Shown here piece after piece: positions 58,601-64,000 of a DNA stretch of 64,000 bases (the first letter of the stretch is position 1; every line of letters starts with the position of its first letter). The position numbers and the translations under genes were made by a program. The stretch covers positions 2,356,001 through 2,420,000 of the forward strand of contig CANUEZ040000208.1 in assembly GCA_948099385.1 (NCBI GenBank), in the 5' to 3' direction. This stretch comes from Fasciola hepatica. Its lineage: Eukaryota; Platyhelminthes; Trematoda; Plagiorchiida; Fasciolidae. The notes below the pieces were generated by a model, which was not told the origin of the DNA, did not search any database, and was given only the letters and a program-made list of their open reading frames with translations.

Positions 58601-61600
58601 TGGGAAGGGAACTATATCATGTAGTGTAGATGTTGAACAAAGCGTTGATAGACATCCCGCATAAGCTTGTGTTGTTAAGTCGTTCGATTCACAATGGTTC
58701 ACCGGTTGTTCGAGTGCCCGTGGGGGCTCGGTCGATGTGCACTGCTGATGAGTCGAGTCCCTTAGAGGATGAAACAGCTGTACAGTGCTTCCATGGATTT
58801 CAATGCTCAGTTGAGCGTTCAAGCTGCATGATCAATCATATTATACAAATCTAATCTAATCTGATCTAATCTCGTACTACTAATCAATTGCATGCATAGT
58901 AAGGAAGCTGTGTAGGTTTTTCATTTGGGAATGCGTTGGTTGTACTTAGGCCCCTACAGAGAAGTCATCCATCATAGGAGTCGATCGGTGTGCGCGAAGC
59001 TGGTTCTTACCATTCAAATTTAAAGCGAGTTTGGGAAGGGTGCTATATCATGTAGTGTAGATGTTGAACAAAGCGTTGAGAGCCATCCCGGATAGCCTTG
59101 TTTTGTTAAGTTGTTCGATTCACAATGGTTCACCGGTTGTTGGAGTGCCCGTGGGGGCTCGGTCGATGTGCACTGCTGATGAGTCGAGTCCCTTAGAGGA
59201 TGAAACAGCTGTACAGTGCTTCCATGGATTTCAATGCTCAGTTGAGCGTTCAAGCTGCATGATCAATCATATTATACAAATCTAATCTAATCTAATCTAA
59301 TCTCGTACTACTAATCAATTGCATGCATAGTAAGGAAGCTGTGTAGGTTGTTCATTTGTGAATGCGTTGGTTGTACTTAGGCCCCTACAGAGAAGTCATC
59401 CATCATAGGAGTCGATCGGTGTGCGCGAAGCTGGTTCTTACCATTCAAATTTAAAGCGAGTTTGGGAAGGGAACTATATCATGTAGTGTAGATGTTGAAC
59501 AAAGCGTTGAGAGCCATCCCGGATAGCCTTGTGTTGTTAAGTTATTCGATTCACAATGGTTCACAGGTTGTTGGAGTGCCCGTGGTTGCTCGGTCGATGT
59601 GCACTGCTGATGAGTCGAGTCCCTTAGAGGATGAAACAGCTGTACAGTGCTTCCATGGATGTCAATGCTCAGTTGAGCGTTCAAGCTGCATGATCAATCA
59701 TATTATACAAATCTAATCTAATCTCGTACTACTAATCAATTGCATGCATAGTAAGGAAGCTGTGTAGGTTTTTCATTTGGGAATGCGTTGGTTGTACTTA
59801 GGCCCCTACAGAGAAGTCATCCATCATAGGAGTCGATCGGTGTGCGCGAAGCTGGTTCCTACCATTCAAATTTAAAGCGAGTTTGGGAAGGGAACTATAT
59901 CATGTAGTGTAGATGTTGAACAAAGCGTTGATAGACAGCCCGGATAAGCTTGTGTTGTTAAGTCGTTCGATTCACAATGGTTCACCGGTTGTTCGAGTGC
60001 CCGTGTGGGCTCGGTCGATGTGCACTGCTGATGAGTCGAGTCCCTTAGAGGATGAAACAGCTGTACAGTGCTTCCATGGATTTCAATGCTCAGTTGAGCG
60101 TTCAAGCTGCATGATCAATCATATTATACAAATCTAATCTAATCTGATCTAATCTCGTACTACTAATCAATTGCATGCATAGTAAGGAAGCTGTGTAGGT
60201 TGTTCATTTGTGAATGCGTTGGTTGTACTTAGGCCCCTACAGAGAAGTCATCCATCATAGGAGTCGATCGGTGTGCGCGAAGCTGGTTCTTACCATTCAA
60301 ATTTAAAGCGAGTTTGGGAACGGTGCTATATCATGTAGTGTAGATGTTGAACAAAGCGTTGAGAGCCATCCCGGATAGCCTTGTGTTGTTAAGTTGTTCG
60401 ATTCACAATGGTTCACCGGTTGTTGGAGTGCCCGTGGGGGCTCGGTCGATGTGCACTGCTGATGAGTCGAGTCCCTTAGAGGATGAAACAGCTGTACAGT
60501 GCTTCCATGGATTTCAATGCTCAGTTGAGCGTTCAAGCTGCATGATCAATCATATTATACAAATCTAATCTAATCTAATCTAATCTCGTACTACTAATCA
60601 AATGCATGCATAGTAAGGAAGCTGTGTAGGTTGTTCATTTGGGAATGCGTTGGTTGTACTTAGGCCCCTACAGGGAAGTCATCCATCATAGGAGTCGATC
60701 GGTGTGCGCGAAGCTGGTTCTTACCATTCAAATTTAAAGCGAGTTTGGGAACGGTGCTATATCATGTAGTGTAGATGTTGAACAAAGCGTTGAGAGCCAT
60801 CCCGGATAGCCTTGTGTTGTTAAGTCGTTCGATTCACAATGGTTCACCGGTTGTTCGAGTGCCCGTGTGAGCTCGGTCGATGTGCACTGCTGATGAGTCG
60901 AGTCCCTTAGAGGATGAAACAGCTGTACAGTGCTTCCATGGATTTCAATGCTCAGTTGAGCGTTCAAGCTGCATGATCAATCATATTATACAAATCTAAT
61001 CTAATCTGATATAATCTCGTACTACTAATCAATTGCATGCATAGTAAAGAAGCTGTGTAGGTTGTTCATTTGTGAATGCGTTGGTTGTACTTAGGCCCCT
61101 ACAGAGAAGTCATCCATCATAGGAGTCGATCGGTGTGCGCGAAGCTGGTTCTTACCATTCAAATTTAAAGCGAGTTTGGGAAGGGTACTATATCATGTAG
61201 TGTAGATGTTGAACAAAGCGTTGAGAGCCATCCCGGATAGCCTTGTGTTGTTAAGTTATTCGATTCACAATGGTTCACCGGTTGTTGGAGTGCCCGTGGG
61301 GGCTCGGTCGATGTGCACTGCTGATGAGTCGAGTCCCTTAGAGGATGAAACAGCTGTACAGTGCTTCCATGGATTTCAATGCTCAGTTGAGCGTTCAAGC
61401 TGCATGATCAATCATATTATACAAATCTAATCTAATCTAATCTAATCTCGTACTACTAATCAATTGCATGCATAGTAAGGAAGCTGTGTAGGTTGTTCAT
61501 TTGTGAATGCGTTGGTTGTACTTAGGCCCCTACAGAGAAGTCATCCATCATAGGAGTCGATCGGTGTGCGCGAAGCTGGTTCCTACCATTCAAATTTAAA

Positions 61601-61636
61601 GCGAGTTTGGGAAGGGAACTATATCATGTAGTGTAG
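55613..61636 (+). repeat. Seven-monomer higher-order repeat, ~3.01 kb x 2
   Basis: Monomers 55613, 56044, 56475, 56906, 57337, 57768 and 58199 correspond in order to 58630, 59061, 59492, 59913, 60344, 60775 and 61206. Markers: D left half (1st and 4th), CTTGTTTTG (2nd), TTCACAGG with GGATGTCAATG (3rd), AAGTCGTTCG with CCGTGTG (6th), AAGTTATTCG (7th), and the private TAGTAAAGAAGC in the spacer before the 7th (58036 and 61046). Lengths are 3,017 and 3,007 bp; the difference is a loss of two pentamers at about 59709-59725. The D monomer at 61637 may start a third copy. Confidence 0.92.
59709..59725 (+). repeat. Contracted AATCT tract
   Basis: Only about three pentamer units remain, against five in the corresponding monomer of the sister seven-monomer block. 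This 10-bp loss makes the monomer 421 bp and accounts for the length difference between the two blocks. Confidence 0.85.
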
Positions 61637-64000
61637 ATGTTGAACAAAGCGTTGATAGACAGCCCGGATAAGCTTGTGTTGTTAAGTCGTTCGATTCACA
61701 ATGGTTCACCGGTTGTTGGAGTGCCCGTGGGGGCTCGGTCGATGTGCACTGCTGATGAGTCGAGTCCCTTAGAGGATGAAACAGCTGTACAGTGCTTCCA
61801 TCCATTTCAATGCTCAGTTGAGCGTTCAAGCTGCATGATCAATCATATTATACAAATCTAGTCTAATCTAATCTAATCTCGTTCTACTAATCAATTGCAT
61901 GCATAGTAAGGAAGCTGTGTAGGTTGTTCATTTGTGAATGCGTTGGTTGAACTCAGGCCCCTACAGAGAAGTCATCCATCATAGGAGTCGATCGGTGTGC
62001 GCGAAGCTGGTTCTTACCATTCAAATTTAAAGCGAGTTTGGGAAGGGTGCTATATCATGTAGTGTAGATGTTGAACAAAGCGTTTAGAGCCATCCCGGAT
62101 AGCCTTGTGTTGTTAAGTTGTTCGATTCACAATGGTTCACCGGTTGTTGGAGTGCCCGTGGGGGCTCGGTCGATGTGCACTGCTGATGAGTCGAGTCCCT
62201 TAGAGGATGAAACAGCTGTACAATGCTTCCATGGATTTCAATGCTCAGTTGAGCGTTCAAGCTGCATGATCAATCATATTATACAAATCTAATCTAATCT
62301 AATCTAATCTCGTACTACTAATCAATTGCATGCATAGTAAGGAAGCTGTGTAGGTTTTTCATTTGTGAATGCGTTGGTTGTACTTAGGCCCCTACAGAGA
62401 AGTCATCCATCATAGGAGTGGATCGGTGTGCGCGAAGCTGGTTCTTACCATTCAAATTTGAAGCGAGTTTGGGAAGGGAACTATATCATGTAGTGTAGAT
62501 GTTGAACAAAGCGTTGAGAGCCATCCCGGATAGCCTTGTGTTGTTAAGTTGTTCGATTCACAATGGTTCACCGGTTGTTGGAGTGCCCGTGGGGGCTCGG
62601 TCGATGTGCACTGCTGATGAGTCGAGTCCCTTAGAGGATGAAACAGCTGTACAGTGCTTCCATCCATTTCAATGCTCAGTTGAGCGTTCAAGCTGCATGA
62701 TCAATCATATTAAACAAATCTAATCCAATCTGATCTAATCTCGTACTACTAATCAATTGCATGCATAGTAAGGAAGCTATGTAGGTTTTTCATTTGGGAA
62801 TGCGTTGGTTGTACTTAGGCCCCTACAGAGAAGTCATCCATCATAGGAGTCGATCGGTGTGCGCGAAGCTGGTTCTTACCATTCAAATTTGAAGCGAGTT
62901 TGGGAACGGTGCTATATCATGTAGTGTAGATGTTGAACAAAGCGTTGAGAGCCATCCCGGATAGCCTTGTGTTGTTAAGTTGTTCGATTCACAATGGTTC
63001 ACCGGTTGTTGGAGTGCCCGTGGGGGCTCGGTCGATGTGCACTGCTGATGAGTCGAGTCCCTTAGAGGATGAAACAGCTGTACAGTGCTTCCATCCATTT
63101 CAATGCTCAGTTGAGCGTTCAAGCTGCATGATCAATCATATTAAACAAATCTAATCCAATCTGATCTAATCTCGTACTACTAATCAATTGCATGCATAGT
63201 AAGGAAGCTGTGTAGGTTGTTCATTTGTGAATGCGTTGGTTGTACTTAGGCCCCTACAGAGAAGTCATCCATCATAGGAGTCGATCGGTGTGCGCGAAGC
63301 TGGTTCTTACCATTCAAATTTAAAGCGAGTTTGGGAACGGTGCTATATCATGTAGTGTAGATGTTGAACAAAGCGTTGATAGACAGCCCGGATAGCCTTG
63401 TGTTGTTAAGTTGTTCGATTCACAATGGTTCACCGGTTGTTGGAGTGCCCGTGGGGGCTCGGTCGATGTGCACTGCTGATGAGTCGAGTCCCTTAGAGGA
63501 TGAAACAGCTGTACAGTGCTTCCATGGATTTCAATGCTCAGTTGAGCGTTCAAGCTGCATGATCAATCATATTATACAAATCTAATCTAATCTAATCTAA
63601 TCTCGTACTACTAATCAATTGCATGCATAGTAAGGAAGCTGTGTAGGTTTTTCATTTGTGAATGCGTTGGTTGTACTTAGGCCCCTACAGAGAAGTCATC
63701 CATCATAGGAGTCGATCGGTGTGCGCGAAGCTGGTTCTTACCATTCAAATTTAAAGCGAGTTTGGGAAGGGTGCTATATCATGTAGTGTAGATGTTGAAC
63801 AAAGCGTTTAGAGCCATCCCGGATAGCCTTGTGTTGTTAAGTTGTTCGATTCACAATGGTTCACCGGTTGTTGGAGTGCCCGTGGGGGCTCGGTCGATGT
63901 GCACTGCTGATGAGTCGAGTCCCTTAGAGGATGAAACAGCTGTACAGTGCTTCCATGGATTTCAATGCTCAGTTGAGCGTTCAAGCTGCATGATCAATCA
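61637..64000 (+). repeat. Mixed monomers to the window end
   Basis: Five full monomers and a partial one. 62499 and 62930 are near-identical neighbours sharing CATATTAAAC, AATCCAATC and TTCCATCCATTTC. 62068 and about 63792 share AAGCGTTTAGAGCC, four monomers apart. The array runs off the right edge of the window inside a monomer. Confidence 0.78.

Larger units (their letters stand above)
1..64000 (+). repeat. Satellite array, ~431 bp monomer, hammerhead-bearing
   Basis: The complete window is a head-to-tail array of one monomer. Equivalent positions recur at 9, 440, 871, 1302, 1733, 2165, 2596, 3022, 3455 and so on to about 63792, nearly always 431 bp apart. Exceptions (426, 430, 432, 433, 435, 421, 441 bp) are mostly explained by gain or loss of AATCT pentamers or by 1-bp indels. 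All copies have the same orientation and neighbouring copies are very similar. No unique DNA, inserted transposon or array edge is visible. The strand given is that on which the hammerhead reads. I do not recognise the satellite by name. Confidence 0.98.

Noticed and set aside
1255..63553. Repeated 62-88-residue open frames on the - strand
   Set aside because: They are antisense to the + frames over the same bases and vary in step with them. Both strands being open in the same place is explained by sequence homogeneity, not by coding.
9..63585. Repeated 74-84-residue open frames on the + strand
   Set aside because: They occur once per monomer because the repeat is homogeneous. They overlap the hammerhead, are broken by 1-bp deletions in several monomers (6041, 6907, 16395, 52587), have unstable ends in the pentamer tract, and show no recognisable domain.
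1..64000. CRISPR array
   Set aside because: Repeats are about 431 bp with no unique spacers; this is a satellite.
1..64000. Assembly artefact from copying one monomer
   Set aside because: Monomers carry many private variants and ordered higher-order blocks of different sizes, which simple duplication in assembly would not produce. Copy number could still be imperfect and needs read-depth support.
1..64000. Penelope-like or other autonomous retroelement
   Set aside because: No reverse transcriptase, endonuclease or other long frame is present; only the hammerhead is shared with such elements.

Overview
The whole 64 kb window is one uninterrupted head-to-tail tandem array of a single repeat with a period of about 431 bp (about 148 monomers, edge to edge; neither array boundary lies inside the window). 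I see no conventional protein-coding gene, tRNA, rRNA, transposase or reverse transcriptase. This is eukaryotic satellite DNA. Short open frames recur on both strands of every monomer, but they are echoes of the repeat and not genes.

The most important observation is that each monomer carries a type I hammerhead self-cleaving ribozyme motif, or a decayed version, in the same place on the + strand. In the common monomer version one can read, in order: a GCACTG helix I strand, the CTGATGA core, a helix II (GTC...GAT or GAC), the GAAA core, a self-complementary helix III (ACAG/CTGT), the UA cleavage dinucleotide, and a CAGTGC strand that pairs perfectly with GCACTG. An internal loop and a second short helix extend helix I. 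This arrangement resembles the hammerheads of the newt satellite 2, schistosome Sm-alpha and cave-cricket satellite repeats, and of metazoan Penelope-like elements and retrozymes. Type I hammerheads in tandem satellites are mostly known from animals, so a metazoan (invertebrate or amphibian) is my best guess for the host, held loosely. A tRNA-like B-box motif (GTTCGATTC) lies about 100 bp upstream of the cleavage site in most monomers.

Layout by region: 1-1301, three monomers of a divergent subtype with a dead hammerhead; 1302-5609, mixed monomers; 5610-7341, a dimeric higher-order repeat (HOR, 866 bp x 2); 8204-10789, a trimeric HOR (1,293 bp x 2); 10790-12946, mixed; 12947-15532, a second trimeric HOR; 16825-25870, a large subfamily with core-dead hammerheads arranged as an A-B-C trimer with hybrid monomers; 25871-36215, mixed; 36216-37939, a dimeric HOR (862 bp x 2); 37937-50431, mixed with long-range shared variants; 50432-55612, a block rich in D-type monomers; 55613-61636, a seven-monomer HOR (about 3.01 kb x 2); 61637-64000, mixed.

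Interpretation: the array evolves by unequal exchange and block duplication. Ribozyme-competent and ribozyme-dead monomers are both amplified, so the present array is spreading at the DNA level, even if the founding unit came from a self-cleaving, probably circular, RNA-based element. All coordinates and alignments were done by eye; ribozyme activity, transcription and host identity are inferences.
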